Assembly: GCA_944331915.1 (NCBI GenBank)
Contig: CALVIR010000008.1
Coordinates: 1 to 42,548, forward strand
Direction: 5' to 3'
DNA from: an uncultured Bacilli bacterium
GTDB lineage: Bacteria; Bacillota_I; Bacilli_A; RF39; UBA660
DNA: 42,548 nt
Below the pieces are notes generated by a model. It saw only the letters and a list, made by a program, of their open reading frames with translations, did no database searches and was not told where the DNA came from. The translations under genes were made by a program, and so were the position numbers. How positions within the stretch are numbered: position 1 is the first letter of the stretch; the number at the start of each line of letters is the position of its first letter. This document shows, piece by piece, positions 9,538-17,994 of the stretch.

Positions 9538-9566
9538 ATATTAACACAAAATCATACTACTTACAA
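9538..9566 (-). promoter_or_regulatory. Promoter for the 7.6-9.5 kb surface gene
   Basis: On the minus strand TTGTAA (9561-9566) and TAATAT (9538-9543) are separated by 17 bases, 33 bases upstream of the start codon. Confidence 0.6.
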
Positions 9567-9655
9567 TTTATTTTTAAATACCTTAATTGTAGTTATCACA
9601 AAATTCCGGCCATTTGAACCGCTTTTATCACATTTTTCCAAGTTAAAGTCTATTA

Positions 9656-9684
9656 GTGACAAGTAGATTAAAATATTTTATAAT
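9656..9684 (+). promoter_or_regulatory. Promoter for yigZ
   Basis: GTGACA (9656-9661), 17-base spacer, TATAAT (9679-9684), just upstream of the plus-strand gene at 9700. The leader would be very short. Confidence 0.7.
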
Positions 9685-9699
9685 GTAGATGGTGATTAA

Positions 9700-10284
9700 A
9701 TGCAAACAGTTATTAAAGAAACTATTTATGAAGAGACGATTAAAAATTCTAAATTTATTAGTGTTATTATTCCTTTTGATGATGAGAAAAACTTAAAAGA
9801 AGAATTAACTAGGATAAAAGATAAATATAAAAATGCTACTCACTACTGTTATGCTTATCTTTTAACTAATTCTAAAGGTTTTAGTGATGATGGAGAGCCT
9901 AATAAAACAGCAGGAATACCTATGTTAACAGTATTAGAAAAAGATAATCTTGTAAATATTTTAGTCGTAGTGATTAGATACTTTGGAGGTATAAAATTAG
10001 GTCCAGGAGGCCTTATTAGAGCTTATACAAAGTTAGTAAAAGAAGGCCTTAAGAAAGCTTTAAAAGCCACAATAATTGAAGGCTATGAACTGGTTATTAA
10101 ATTTTCTTATGATAAAGAAAAAGAAATTAATTACTTACTTAAAAATAGTTTTATAATAGAAAAGAATTATCAAGATTGTTGTATATATACTGTAAATATA
10201 GCAAAGGACTTATTAAATATATTAGAAAACAAAGTAGAAATTATTAAGTTAAAAGAAACATATGTTAAGAAAGTAATTACTTAA
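9700..10284 (+). CDS. yigZ: YigZ/IMPACT family protein
   Basis: A 194 aa cytosolic protein of the UPF0029/IMPACT family. The signature RYFGGIKLGPGGLIRAY is present near residues 95-111, with FSDDGEPNKTAG before it (about 60-72). The N-terminal IMPACT domain is followed by a smaller C-terminal alpha/beta domain (about 125-190), as in E. coli YigZ and B. subtilis YvyE. Its biochemical role in bacteria is poorly defined; eukaryotic IMPACT affects translation control. It stands alone on the plus strand, divergent from the surface gene on its left and convergent with the lipoprotein gene on its right. Confidence 0.92.
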   Translation: MQTVIKETIYEETIKNSKFISVIIPFDDEKNLKEELTRIKDKYKNATHYCYAYLLTNSKGFSDDGEPNKTAGIPMLTVLEKDNLVNILVVVIRYFGGIKLGPGGLIRAYTKLVKEGLKKALKATIIEGYELVIKFSYDKEKEINYLLKNSFIIEKNYQDCCIYTVNIAKDLLNILENKVEIIKLKETYVKKVIT

Positions 10285-10599
10285 TATTTATATAAATCTT
10301 AAGTTAGTATTTATTTAATATTAATTTTCAAGAAATTTCTATTTACTTTATACTAATTGCATTTGTATTTCTATCTATTCTTTAATATGCTAATTTTGTA
10401 ACTATTTAATCCTGCTTATCTTTAATTGTGGCGAATCTGCCATAATTAAAATTAGTATTATAAGTTTCTTCTTTAATTTCAAAAATTGAATAGTATTCTA
10501 CTTTTTACCAAACAGAAACAAAGAAAGATTAGTTAAACATTTAATTTGATATAAAAAAACTGTTAAAGATTATATAGTATATTTTAACAGTTTATTTCA
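10285..10599. other. Intergenic stretch, no gene seen
   Basis: About 315 bases between convergent genes. No coding region is supported. It holds an AT-rich hairpin at 10422-10449 (TTAATTGTGGC against GCCATAATTAA, 11 bp with one G-U) without a clean T-run, and the lipoprotein-gene terminator at its right end. Confidence 0.6.
10553..10593 (-). terminator. Intrinsic terminator of the lipoprotein gene
   Basis: AAACTGTTAAA (10557-10567) and TTTAACAGTTT (10583-10593) form a perfect 11-bp stem. On the minus strand it runs into TTTTTTT. It begins just past the stop at 10600 and may serve both strands. Confidence 0.88.
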
Positions 10600-11157
10600 T
10601 TAATTTAAAAGTTTTGAATCACTAAATACAGGATAGCAATAAGTTTTATCACCAAGTTCAATTGTTTTGAAAGTGATATAAACATCATAATAATTTTCTG
10701 TAGAATTTTCCATAATAAGAGTATGGTAAGTTCTATCTTTATTACGTTCATTTTCTAATTCAACAGTATCATAAGTACATTCTCCATTATAGTTTTCAAT
10801 ATTACTAGCTTCACTTGTCCAATTTTCTGAGGTATAACCCGTTATATTAGGTTTACTAGCAAATTCTTTATCACATAAAGCTATAAAAGTATATTGATCA
10901 AAATCATCTTTAAAATGTCCTATACAAAGATAAGAAGCATAACCTTGTTGTTCCCAACTAGCTTTTTGTTCTTCAACATAATTATTTAAAGCATCTTCTA
11001 ACTCTTTATTTTCTCCAACACTTGTTTTAACTCCTTCTGTTTCACTAGTTGTATTTTCTTTATTATCATCTGTATTTACCTCATTACTACCACAACCAGT
11101 TGTAAGACCTATCATTATTACTCCACACACCAAAAATCCTAATATTTTTCTTTTCAT
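10600..11157 (-). CDS. Predicted lipoprotein, unknown function
   Basis: A 185 aa protein with a lipoprotein signal: MKRK, a hydrophobic stretch, then lipobox LTTGC (Cys near 22). A Thr/Asn/Glu-rich linker follows, then a mixed alpha/beta domain (about 50-185) with Cys residues at GECTYD and TYCYPV. I do not recognise the domain. It lies 48 bases downstream of the XRE membrane-regulator gene on the same strand, with RBS GGAGGAG. A TATAAT-like box in the gap could also give it its own promoter. The protein is probably anchored on the outer face of the membrane. Confidence 0.78.
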   Translation of the reverse strand: MKRKILGFLVCGVIMIGLTTGCGSNEVNTDDNKENTTSETEGVKTSVGENKELEDALNNYVEEQKASWEQQGYASYLCIGHFKDDFDQYTFIALCDKEFASKPNITGYTSENWTSEASNIENYNGECTYDTVELENERNKDRTYHTLIMENSTENYYDVYITFKTIELGDKTYCYPVFSDSKLLN

Positions 11158-11205
11158 TTCAAATACACTCCTCCACTAATAATTATATTATAGAAGGTTT
11201 ATTTT

Positions 11206-12591
11206 TTAAATACCATAATAAGTATTATTTTCATATATTTTTTCAAGATTCTCACTACTTGCTGTTATTGTTACTGTAATTTTTTCTAAGTCACTATAAT
11301 TATAGATATTACCATCTTTTAGATTATCTTTTACTAATTCAAGTAATTCTTTAAGATCAACTTTCTTAGGAGTATTTTCTTCTTTATAAATAACTAGCAT
11401 ATTATTATCTATTAACTTACTAACAATATCAGAGTCATAGAAATAATCATAATAACTTATCTCAACAACTACTTGATCAGTTAAAGATTCATCAATCTCA
11501 TAAGTGGTATTACCATAAATACTATTAACTCGAAAGTCATCAGTCATTTGATAAGTAGATGTTTTTGTTTCTAATTTAATATTATCAGGAAGACCATCTA
11601 TAAAAGTAAAACTGAAAAACTCAAAGGCAAAGAAGATACAACCAAGTAAGAAAATTCCAAAGGCTCCTCCTAAAGAGATAATAATTTTTTTGTAAGATGT
11701 TTTATGATTTAAGATAAAGTTTAATGGTAATAAGAAACAAATACCACATATTATTAATGCTGCTAAAGTACCTAGTAAAATACCTATTACAGGAAAGCCA
11801 TTAAAGACAAAGAGAACAAGAAAACCAAAAGCCATCGCTAAGAAAACAAGACAAAAGATAATACCTAATAAGACAAAGAGTAAGAAGAACTTAATGATGA
11901 AGATAACTATTTTAGTTAAAAATGATATAAAAGAATGTTCTTTAACAGGCTCTTTAATAATAACAGTCTCTTCTTTTTTCGCATCTTTTAAAGGTGTATC
12001 TTTTTCTTCTTTTATTTTAATTTCTAGATCAGTATTTTTAATAACAATACCATCTAAATATTTTATTTTTAAAGCATATAGGAAAATACAAATAGATAAA
12101 ACAGCATAGATTATATCAATAATAACAGAGAATATTTTTGCTAAAACTGGCCCTATCCCTGCTCCAATATGATATAAAAGATTATCACCAATAATATGTT
12201 CTAAAAAGTCAACGGGTAATCTACATATACAAATGATTATAATTAAAACAAAAACCGTAACAAAGAAACCTATTAGTTCTTTAAAAGTCATATTATCAAA
12301 TAAAGCGACAATCTTCTTCATAAAGATATCAAATTTAGATAATACCTCTTTAGGTTTAATCGTATTATCATCACTTTCTTTAGTTACTTTTGAAACATCT
12401 CCATTTACTAAAGTATCCATATCAACTTTAAATATTTTACATATTGCTATTAGTTTATCCATCTCAGGATAACTTGCTCCACTTTCCCATTTAGAAACGG
12501 ATTGTCTTGTTACATCTAACTTTTCCGCTAAAGCTTCTTGAGACATAGAAGAAAGTTTTCTTAATTTCTGTAAATTACTAGCAAAATTCAT
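11206..12591 (-). CDS. XRE-family regulator fused to a multi-pass membrane domain
   Basis: A 461 aa protein. An N-terminal Cro/C1 helix-turn-helix is seen in QEALAEKLDVTRQSVSKWE (about 17-35). It is followed by about six to seven hydrophobic helices in two blocks (about 90-170 and 215-330), and a C-terminal soluble beta-rich domain (about 335-461) resembling DUF4097-type regions. Such fusions are thought to be membrane-tethered regulators; the signal is unknown. The ATG at 12591 is chosen because GAGGTGAG precedes it; the upstream start overlaps that site. Two similar GTTGC-containing repeats upstream may be operators. The lipoprotein gene downstream may be in the same unit. Confidence 0.82.
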   Translation of the reverse strand: MNFASNLQKLRKLSSMSQEALAEKLDVTRQSVSKWESGASYPEMDKLIAICKIFKVDMDTLVNGDVSKVTKESDDNTIKPKEVLSKFDIFMKKIVALFDNMTFKELIGFFVTVFVLIIIICICRLPVDFLEHIIGDNLLYHIGAGIGPVLAKIFSVIIDIIYAVLSICIFLYALKIKYLDGIVIKNTDLEIKIKEEKDTPLKDAKKEETVIIKEPVKEHSFISFLTKIVIFIIKFFLLFVLLGIIFCLVFLAMAFGFLVLFVFNGFPVIGILLGTLAALIICGICFLLPLNFILNHKTSYKKIIISLGGAFGIFLLGCIFFAFEFFSFTFIDGLPDNIKLETKTSTYQMTDDFRVNSIYGNTTYEIDESLTDQVVVEISYYDYFYDSDIVSKLIDNNMLVIYKEENTPKKVDLKELLELVKDNLKDGNIYNYSDLEKITVTITASSENLEKIYENNTYYGI

Positions 12592-12616
12592 TTTTCTCAC
12601 CTCGGGACTAATTTAA

Positions 12617-12675
12617 CAAATTTTCAAGTTGCGTCCTACCAATTTTTAGTTAATTTATGTAACTTTTCGGTTGCA
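12617..12675. promoter_or_regulatory. Direct repeats upstream of the XRE gene, possible operators
   Basis: Two similar elements, AATTTTCAAGTTGCG (about 12618-12632) and AACTTTTCGGTTGCA (12661-12675), share the TTTTC..GTTGC core, with GTTGC 42 bases apart. Their place just ahead of an HTH gene suggests autoregulation; this is inference. Confidence 0.35.
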
Positions 12676-12701
12676 TATCTTTGTTTTATCTAGATTATAA
12701 A

Positions 12702-12724
12702 CAAAAAGACTAGTCTGCTAGTCT
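12702..12724 (-). terminator. Intrinsic terminator of cvpA-trx
   Basis: AGACTAG (12707-12713) and CTAGTCT (12718-12724) form a perfect 7-bp stem with loop TCTG; on the minus strand it is followed by TTTTTG. It overlaps the thioredoxin stop codon. Confidence 0.88.
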
Positions 12725-13023
12725 CTTGGTACCCATGAGATTATCTCATCGAGATTATGATAACCTACTTCTTTCTTTACTAAAGTACCATTACGATAAA
12801 CCTCAAGAGTTGGAACACTCATAATGCCATGGCTTCTTGTTAAGTCATCAAACTGATCAATATCAACTTTAACTACTTTAATACGAGGAAACTTTTCAGC
12901 TATTTCTTCTAACACTGGTGATAACATTTTACAAGGTCCACACCAAGTAGCAAAGAAATCAACGATTACATCTCCTTCTTTTATTAAATCATTAAAGTCT
13001 TCTGTATTTTCTAAATAATTCAT
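12718..13023 (-). CDS. trxA: Thioredoxin
   Basis: A 101 aa cytosolic thioredoxin, the usual length. The active site WCGPCK lies at about 28-33, preceded by VDFFAT, and the cis-proline segment MSVPTLEVYRNG is present (about 73-84). It acts as a dithiol reductant for ribonucleotide reductase and other targets. The start ATG follows the cvpA stop by 2 bases, so the two are cotranscribed, and the terminator overlaps its stop codon. The gene appears complete. It is not next to a thioredoxin reductase gene in this window. Confidence 0.96.
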   Translation of the reverse strand: MNYLENTEDFNDLIKEGDVIVDFFATWCGPCKMLSPVLEEIAEKFPRIKVVKVDIDQFDDLTRSHGIMSVPTLEVYRNGTLVKKEVGYHNLDEIISWVPRD

Positions 13024-13025
13024 TT

Positions 13026-13739
13026 TTATTCCTCCCTATAATTATCAATAACAGTATCAAGACCTGTTATATTTTTTAATTTTCCTGTTACAACAACGTC
13101 ATCCATAAAATCAACAGAAACTACTTTATATTTTAGCATAATATCAATTACTTTTAAATCATTAGTATTACGATCTTCTTTACTATCTAGACTTAAAATA
13201 TCTTCAATCGCTACATTTAATCCTCCGATAGAGTCTTTTAAGACTGGGGTATCATTAACAATAAATTTTCTTACACCTGAATCCATGAATAAATCAACTC
13301 CACTCATTGGAATAGCGATAACATTAAGGATAATGAACATTAAGATATAACCTTCTAAAAGTCCTACAATAAAGCCTAATAGTTTATTTGGTAAAGCAAG
13401 AATAATGGTCGCATTGACAATTTTATTAAGTATACCTGTAACATCAATAATGATTTGTAAAGCTAATCTAAATAAGATAACTAAAACTAAGAAAGCAATT
13501 AATTGGTAGAAGATAATATTTAGACTAACTAAATTACCAAGTGGTATTTTAAAGTTAAAGAATGGAAACCACTGACAGAATAAGCTTGCGACAAAGTCTT
13601 TTAATAAAAAGGCAAGAACAAAAACAACAATTGTTACAGCAATAATCGCTAACTCTTTTAGTATACCTCTTTTCGCTCCTACTACTCCTGCTAAGAGAAT
13701 TAAAAGTACAATGACAAAACTAAATATATTTGGGCTCAT
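13026..13739 (-). CDS. cvpA: CvpA family membrane protein
   Basis: A 237 aa protein with four main membrane segments in the first 170 residues, starting with IVLLILLAGVVGAKRGILKEL, the hallmark N-terminus of the CvpA (colicin V production) family. The C-terminal 60 residues are soluble. CvpA proteins have been linked to envelope homeostasis, but the molecular role is unknown. The RBS AAAGGAGG is strong. It is cotranscribed with the thioredoxin gene 2 bases downstream. Confidence 0.88.
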   Translation of the reverse strand: MSPNIFSFVIVLLILLAGVVGAKRGILKELAIIAVTIVVFVLAFLLKDFVASLFCQWFPFFNFKIPLGNLVSLNIIFYQLIAFLVLVILFRLALQIIIDVTGILNKIVNATIILALPNKLLGFIVGLLEGYILMFIILNVIAIPMSGVDLFMDSGVRKFIVNDTPVLKDSIGGLNVAIEDILSLDSKEDRNTNDLKVIDIMLKYKVVSVDFMDDVVVTGKLKNITGLDTVIDNYREE

Positions 13740-14070
13740 ATTATAGCCTCCTTTCTAATCTTATATATTTATTATAACATAATAATTTTTTATATAATAG
13801 GAAATTTATACTTAAAAATCAAAAATTATATTGACAAACATACTTTCTATATAGTACACTTGAACTATCAATATTTAGCAGGAGGGTGAATATAGAAATT
13901 TATTAAGTATATAAAGTTAGATTATACAAGATAGATGACTAAAGATAGAATTGAATGTTAAATCTTAAATTAAACTATATCAAGAGATGTATTAATAATA
14001 CTATGGGGTCCTAGTAGATTTAAAAGATATTTTAATGGATAAAGTAATACCTATGACTGTATTAGTAGGT
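13740..14070. other. Intergenic stretch left of the tnpB remnant
   Basis: Between divergent cvpA and rnhC. No intact gene is seen. The left edge holds TATAAT-like boxes ahead of cvpA without a clear -35. The rest is AT-rich and full of stops; some may be the decayed body of the element described next. Confidence 0.5.
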
Positions 14071-14215
14071 TATGCTCTTTAATAGAGTGAAATGCAAGCT
14101 AAAAGGAAAATCAAATTAGTACGGTAGAGTTTAGTAGTTTTTCTATCGGAATTTAAGCCTATGGAGAATAAGGGTTGCCTTATCTGTGAAGTAGGAAGCC
14201 TTAGAGGTAACGACA
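14070..14215 (+). pseudogene. Decayed 3' end of an IS200/IS605-type tnpB
   Basis: In one plus frame the stretch 14130-14210 reads LVVFLSEFKPMENKG...CEVGSL. This resembles the C-terminal end of IS605/IS1341-type TnpB genes, where a PMEN-like stretch is followed by a short gap and AGSP at the right end of the element. There is no intact ORF upstream, and the terminal hairpin normally following AGSP is not preserved. The match is from memory of the family and needs a profile search. No partner tnpA is visible. Confidence 0.5.
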
Positions 14216-14228
14216 AGGTAAAAACAAA

Positions 14229-14256
14229 CTTGTTTGTATTATTTGTTCTGCTATAC
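14229..14256 (+). promoter_or_regulatory. Candidate promoter for rnhC
   Basis: TTGTTT followed after 16 bases by TATACT, about 25 bases upstream of the rnhC start. The -35 is weak. Confidence 0.45.
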
Positions 14257-14279
14257 TTATTTAAAAAGAGGTGTTAACA

Positions 14280-15191
14280 ATGAACGTAGTTATAAAAATA
14301 AATGAAGAAACAAAAAAGAAAATGCTAGAATATTATAAAGATAAAAAACGAGATAAAGTTATTCCTTATGTTGTTTTTCAAGCGAAAGATGAAGATACTG
14401 TTGTTACAATGTATGAATCAGGTAAAGTTATGTTTCAAGGTCCTAGTGCTGATGTCGATGCGGCAATGTGGGGAACGGTTCTTGCCGATAGTAAAGAAAA
14501 AAAAGAAGAACAAAAAGAACTTGATAAGAAATATTATAACTGTAGTGCCGTAGGTAGTGATGAGGTAGGAACAGGAGATTACTTTGGTCCTATTGTTGTT
14601 ACCGCTACTTATGTTAGTAAAGAAAATGTTAAGTTTTTAGAAGAACTAGGTATTAGAGATTCTAAGAAAGTGACTGATGATTTTATCTTAAAAGTTACCC
14701 CTACTCTTATTAAGAAAATTCCCTATCGTAGTTTAATTTTAACTAATAAAGAATATAATGAAAAATATAGTAATGATATGAATATGAACAAGATAAAAGC
14801 GATTATGCATAATAAAGTCTTATATCAAATAATGCAAGAGGTAAAACCTGAGGTTGACTATATTATTGTTGATGAATTTGCAAGAGAAGCTAGATACTAT
14901 GATTATATTAAAGATGCTCCTAATATTCAAAGAGGAATAACTTTTATTCAAAAAGCTGAAGATAAAAACTTAGCCGTTGGAGCAGCTTCTATTATTAGTA
15001 GATATATATTTTTAAAAGAATTTGCTAAACTCCAAGATAGTGTCAATCTTCCTCTTCCTAAAGGAGCAGGATCTGAGGTTGATAAAATTGGCGAAGAATT
15101 AGTAGAAAAGTTTGGGGAAGAAAAACTAAAAGAGGTAGCTAAATATAATTTTAAAAATACCCAGAGGATATTAAAAACACTTATATTTTAA
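14280..15191 (+). CDS. rnhC: Ribonuclease HIII
   Basis: A 303 aa cytosolic nuclease that cleaves the RNA strand of RNA-DNA hybrids. The N-terminal TBP-like substrate-binding domain (about 1-80) precedes the catalytic domain, which begins with GSDEVGTGDYFGP, the conserved type 2 RNase H motif with the DEvGTGD metal ligands. Further conserved pieces are RDSKKVTD, VDEFA and AVGAASIISR. The ATG at 14280 is chosen because AAAGAGGTG ends 7 bases before it; the GTG at 14271 lies inside that site. It ends convergently with the Fic-like gene, overlapping it by 4 bases. Confidence 0.95.
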   Translation: MNVVIKINEETKKKMLEYYKDKKRDKVIPYVVFQAKDEDTVVTMYESGKVMFQGPSADVDAAMWGTVLADSKEKKEEQKELDKKYYNCSAVGSDEVGTGDYFGPIVVTATYVSKENVKFLEELGIRDSKKVTDDFILKVTPTLIKKIPYRSLILTNKEYNEKYSNDMNMNKIKAIMHNKVLYQIMQEVKPEVDYIIVDEFAREARYYDYIKDAPNIQRGITFIQKAEDKNLAVGAASIISRYIFLKEFAKLQDSVNLPLPKGAGSEVDKIGEELVEKFGEEKLKEVAKYNFKNTQRILKTLIF

Positions 15192-15823
15192 GAAAAAAAG
15201 AGTTGTTTATGGAAGACACCACTTACAACTCTTTTATTGTAGTATTCTGTTAATAGTCTATTAAACATAGCTATATTTTCTTCTTTAACAGAAATAATAC
15301 CACAACCATTAGATATTAAAATCTTATTGGCAACTATCATACTAGTTCGTTTGTTTCCATCCCAAAAAATTTGTTTTCTCATCAGATAAAGCATTAAATT
15401 TAAAGCTCTACTAGTTACATTTGAATCAGTTAAAATTAAGTTAATGTTGTTAGCAACGTCAGATTCATTTGGAATATCAGGAATATAGTCCACTCCATTG
15501 ATACCAACTTGATCATTTCTTAGAACTCCCCACTCTAAAGACTCATTTCTTGAAACAAAAGAATTTACTTTGCAAATAAAATCTAAATCTATCTTTTCAT
15601 CAATATTTGAAAGAGTAAAATTCCAAGCATCGCGCAAATTTAAAATACAATTAATTTCATCTAATCTTAATGTTCCTACATTGACTCCATCTAATACTGT
15701 TTTAGTGTCTTTAAATGTAGTATTAATACCTTCAAGTCGAGCACTATTATAAATAATTTCTACTAAACTTTTTTTCACTAAAAATATATTTTGTTCTTTA
15801 GTTAAATGGTATTTATCAATCAA
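15188..15823 (-). CDS. Fic-domain-like protein with altered catalytic motif
   Basis: A 211 aa protein with the Fic/Doc fold. The core motif reads QIFWDGNKRTSM (about 151-162) where active enzymes have HPFxxGNGR or HPFxDGNKR, so the catalytic His is replaced by Gln and Pro by Ile. The N-terminal SARLEG (about 27-32) matches the inhibitory motif [S/T]xxxE[G/N] of self-inhibited Fic proteins. Fic enzymes usually transfer AMP or related groups to target hydroxyls; this one may be inactive or have another activity. The start is TTG with GAAGGG 6-7 bases upstream. It is the third gene of the asnS T-box operon and converges on rnhC. Confidence 0.8.
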   Translation of the reverse strand: MIDKYHLTKEQNIFLVKKSLVEIIYNSARLEGINTTFKDTKTVLDGVNVGTLRLDEINCILNLRDAWNFTLSNIDEKIDLDFICKVNSFVSRNESLEWGVLRNDQVGINGVDYIPDIPNESDVANNINLILTDSNVTSRALNLMLYLMRKQIFWDGNKRTSMIVANKILISNGCGIISVKEENIAMFNRLLTEYYNKRVVSGVFHKQLFFS

Positions 15824-15846
15824 TTAAATCCCTTCTTTTTCCATTT

Positions 15847-16326
15847 TTACCTGCGATGAGTTTTCTCTAATTGCTTATTTAATTCTTCAAGAAGAACATC
15901 AGCAATAAAACGTCTTTCTCTATTTTCATTTTTACTATTAATATCTTCTTCTATTGATAAATCCCGATACTTTTTATGATTATAATACACAGGTTCTTCT
16001 TGATATATTCCGACATTAAATAATCTATTTTTCTCTTCTAACTTACGAAAATATGGTATTCTTTCCATAAGATAAGCAATTTGTTCTTTACTACACTCTT
16101 GAGGAAGAAATAAGCTGTAACCATATCTAATATTTTCTAAAGAAATATAACCTCTACTAATTAATCCTGTCGCTGCCGCATCATTACTAGTAGAAGATAA
16201 AGGAATACCAGACTTTTTTGCAAAGTCATTATAACCTTCAATATGGGTTCTTAAAGGGGCATACTTATATTTATATATTTCTTCTCCTTTTTGGTCGATT
16301 ATTCTAAGTAAATATAGGTCTAACAT
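15847..16326 (-). CDS. Unknown 159 aa protein
   Basis: I do not recognise this protein. It is soluble, with an N-terminal stretch that could be a short winged-helix-like or mixed alpha/beta domain (about 1-80, containing SSTSNDAAATGLISRGYI) and a charged C-terminal helix. The start ATG directly follows the asnS stop codon, so translation is probably coupled, and the Fic-like gene starts 23 bases after its end. It may act with the Fic-like protein, for example as a partner or regulator; this is only context. Confidence 0.7.
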   Translation of the reverse strand: MLDLYLLRIIDQKGEEIYKYKYAPLRTHIEGYNDFAKKSGIPLSSTSNDAAATGLISRGYISLENIRYGYSLFLPQECSKEQIAYLMERIPYFRKLEEKNRLFNVGIYQEEPVYYNHKKYRDLSIEEDINSKNENRERRFIADVLLEELNKQLEKTHRR

Positions 16327-17706
16327 CTAAAACTCACAATTCAAAGGAGTTCTTGGGAACGGAATAACATCTCTAATATTTTCAACTCCAGTTAGATAAA
16401 TTAATAATCTTTCAAAGCCCATTCCAAAACCAGAGTGAGGACAACCTCCATATTTTCTTAAGTCTAAATACCATTCTAGTCCTTCTTCTTTCATACCAAG
16501 TTCTGCCATTCTTTGTTTTAACTTAGTATAGTCAGCTTCACGTTCAGATCCACCCATTAACTCTCCTGCGCCAGGAACCTCAAGATCTACTCCTCTAACA
16601 GTTTTACCATCTTCATTTAATTTCATATAAAAAGCTTTAATATCTTTAGGCCAATCTTTAATAAATACCGGTCCATCAAAATATTCAGTAATATATTTTT
16701 CATGCTCTTTAGCAATATCTTCTCCATATTCTGGTGTAAACTCAAATTTTACTTTAGCTTCTTTTAGTATTTTAATAACCTCTTCATGAGTAACTCTTAC
16801 AAAAGTACTATTAACTAGTTTAGTTAATTTATTAATTAAGCCTTTTTCTACAAATTTATCAAGAAAAGCCATCTCTTCTTTACAGTTATCTAGGACATAT
16901 TTAACAACATATTTTAGCATTTCTTCTTCAATATCCATAACCTCATTAATATCACAGAAAGCTATTTCTGGTTCAATCATCCAAAACTCACTAGCATGAA
17001 CTTTAGTATTAGAGTTTTCTGCTCTAAAGGTAGGACCAAAAGTATATACTTTCTTATAGGCCATGGCAAAGCTTTCTGCTTCTAATTGTCCTGTTACGGT
17101 AAGACCTACTTTTTTACCAAAGAAATCACTACTAAAGTCAACCTCTCCTTCTTTAGTTTGAGGAATATTTTTAAGATCCATTGTAGTAACTTGGAACATT
17201 TCCCCTGCTCCTTCCCCATCATTAGCAGTTAAAAGAGGGGTTTGAACATAAACATATCCATGTTCTTGGAAATATTTATGAATAGCATAAGCGGCAATAC
17301 TTCTAACTCTAAAGACAGCTTGGAATAAGTTAGTTCTAACTCTTAAATGAGCTATCTCTCTTAAGAACTCTCTTGTATGTCTTTTAGGTTGAATAGGATA
17401 ATCAACCGGACAATCTCCCACTAAAGTAATAGATGATACCTCTATTTCAAATGGTTGTTCTTCACGAGGTGACTTTCTTACTATTCCTTCAACTCTAATA
17501 GCAGAACCAATATGTAAGTCTTGAATATCGGCAAAACTAGTTAGTTTATCAGTATAAACAAGTTGACAACTCTTAAAACAAGTTCCATCATAAAAATCAA
17601 TAAAACCTAGTTCTTTTTGTTTACGATGATTTCTAATCCATCCTTCTAAGACAACACTTTTATCAAGCATTTCTTCCATTTTTTCATATAATTCTTTTAC
17701 ATCCAT
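16327..17706 (-). CDS. asnS: Asparaginyl-tRNA synthetase
   Basis: A 459 aa class IIb synthetase that charges tRNA-Asn. It has an N-terminal OB-fold anticodon-binding domain (about 15-110) and a class II catalytic core with FRAENSNT (motif 2 region) and GFGMGFERLL (motif 3). The residues and the T-box specifier AAC both point to Asn and not Asp or Lys. RBS AAGGAGGAG precedes the ATG. It is transcribed from its own promoter through a T-box leader and is followed without gap by the 159 aa gene and then the Fic-like gene. Confidence 0.96.
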   Translation of the reverse strand: MDVKELYEKMEEMLDKSVVLEGWIRNHRKQKELGFIDFYDGTCFKSCQLVYTDKLTSFADIQDLHIGSAIRVEGIVRKSPREEQPFEIEVSSITLVGDCPVDYPIQPKRHTREFLREIAHLRVRTNLFQAVFRVRSIAAYAIHKYFQEHGYVYVQTPLLTANDGEGAGEMFQVTTMDLKNIPQTKEGEVDFSSDFFGKKVGLTVTGQLEAESFAMAYKKVYTFGPTFRAENSNTKVHASEFWMIEPEIAFCDINEVMDIEEEMLKYVVKYVLDNCKEEMAFLDKFVEKGLINKLTKLVNSTFVRVTHEEVIKILKEAKVKFEFTPEYGEDIAKEHEKYITEYFDGPVFIKDWPKDIKAFYMKLNEDGKTVRGVDLEVPGAGELMGGSEREADYTKLKQRMAELGMKEEGLEWYLDLRKYGGCPHSGFGMGFERLLIYLTGVENIRDVIPFPRTPLNCEF

Positions 17707-17729
17707 ATTTTCTCCTCCTTAGTTTAAAC

Positions 17730-17767
17730 AAAAAAAGATTCCATCCTAGCAAGGGACGAGAATCTTT
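17730..17767 (-). terminator. T-box terminator of asnS
   Basis: On the minus strand AAAGATTC..CGTCC pairs with GGATG..AATCTTT and is followed by TTTTTTT. This is the terminator arm of the T-box attenuator. Confidence 0.85.
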
Positions 17768-17958
17768 TACCCGCGGTACCACCCAAATTATTACACTTGT
17801 GTAATCACTTTAAAAGATAACGGTTTTACCGGCTTAGTCTACTTTATTCTTTAAGCGCTCCTGAATGTTATTCACTACCTAGCTTTATTCATTCGCACCA
17901 ACCATGAACTCTCTTAAAAAGCATCACTAGTTACTTCTTTCAATCAACACTTTAAATA
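17730..17958 (-). promoter_or_regulatory. T-box riboswitch, Asn specifier, ahead of asnS
   Basis: The core GGGTGGTACCGCGG is on the minus strand at about 17771-17785. Stem I shows AGAGAG and GGTTGGTGCGAA (about 17895-17915). The specifier loop reads GAATAACATTC, giving AAC (Asn), which fits asnS. The leader should read through when tRNA-Asn is uncharged. Confidence 0.93.
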
Positions 17959-17965
17959 TAGTTAA

Positions 17966-17994
17966 ATTCTACTATTAATTTACCCACTTGTCAA
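17966..17994 (-). promoter_or_regulatory. Promoter of the asnS T-box operon
   Basis: Minus strand TTGACA (17989-17994), 17-base spacer, TAGAAT (17966-17971). The spacer contains the dinG stop codon, so the promoter overlaps the end of dinG. Confidence 0.85.

Noticed and set aside
10422-10449. Hairpin downstream of yigZ as its terminator
   Set aside because: The stem is good but no T-run follows on the plus strand and it is about 140 bases from the stop; kept only as an unexplained hairpin.
13835-13860. A TTGACA promoter in the cvpA-rnhC gap on the plus strand
   Set aside because: The only -10-like box lies at about 13-15 bases, too near, and no gene follows directly.
13860-14230. A structured RNA gene (RNase P RNA, 6S or tmRNA)
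   Set aside because: The conserved cores of these RNAs are not visible, and the right part is better explained as a decayed tnpB end.
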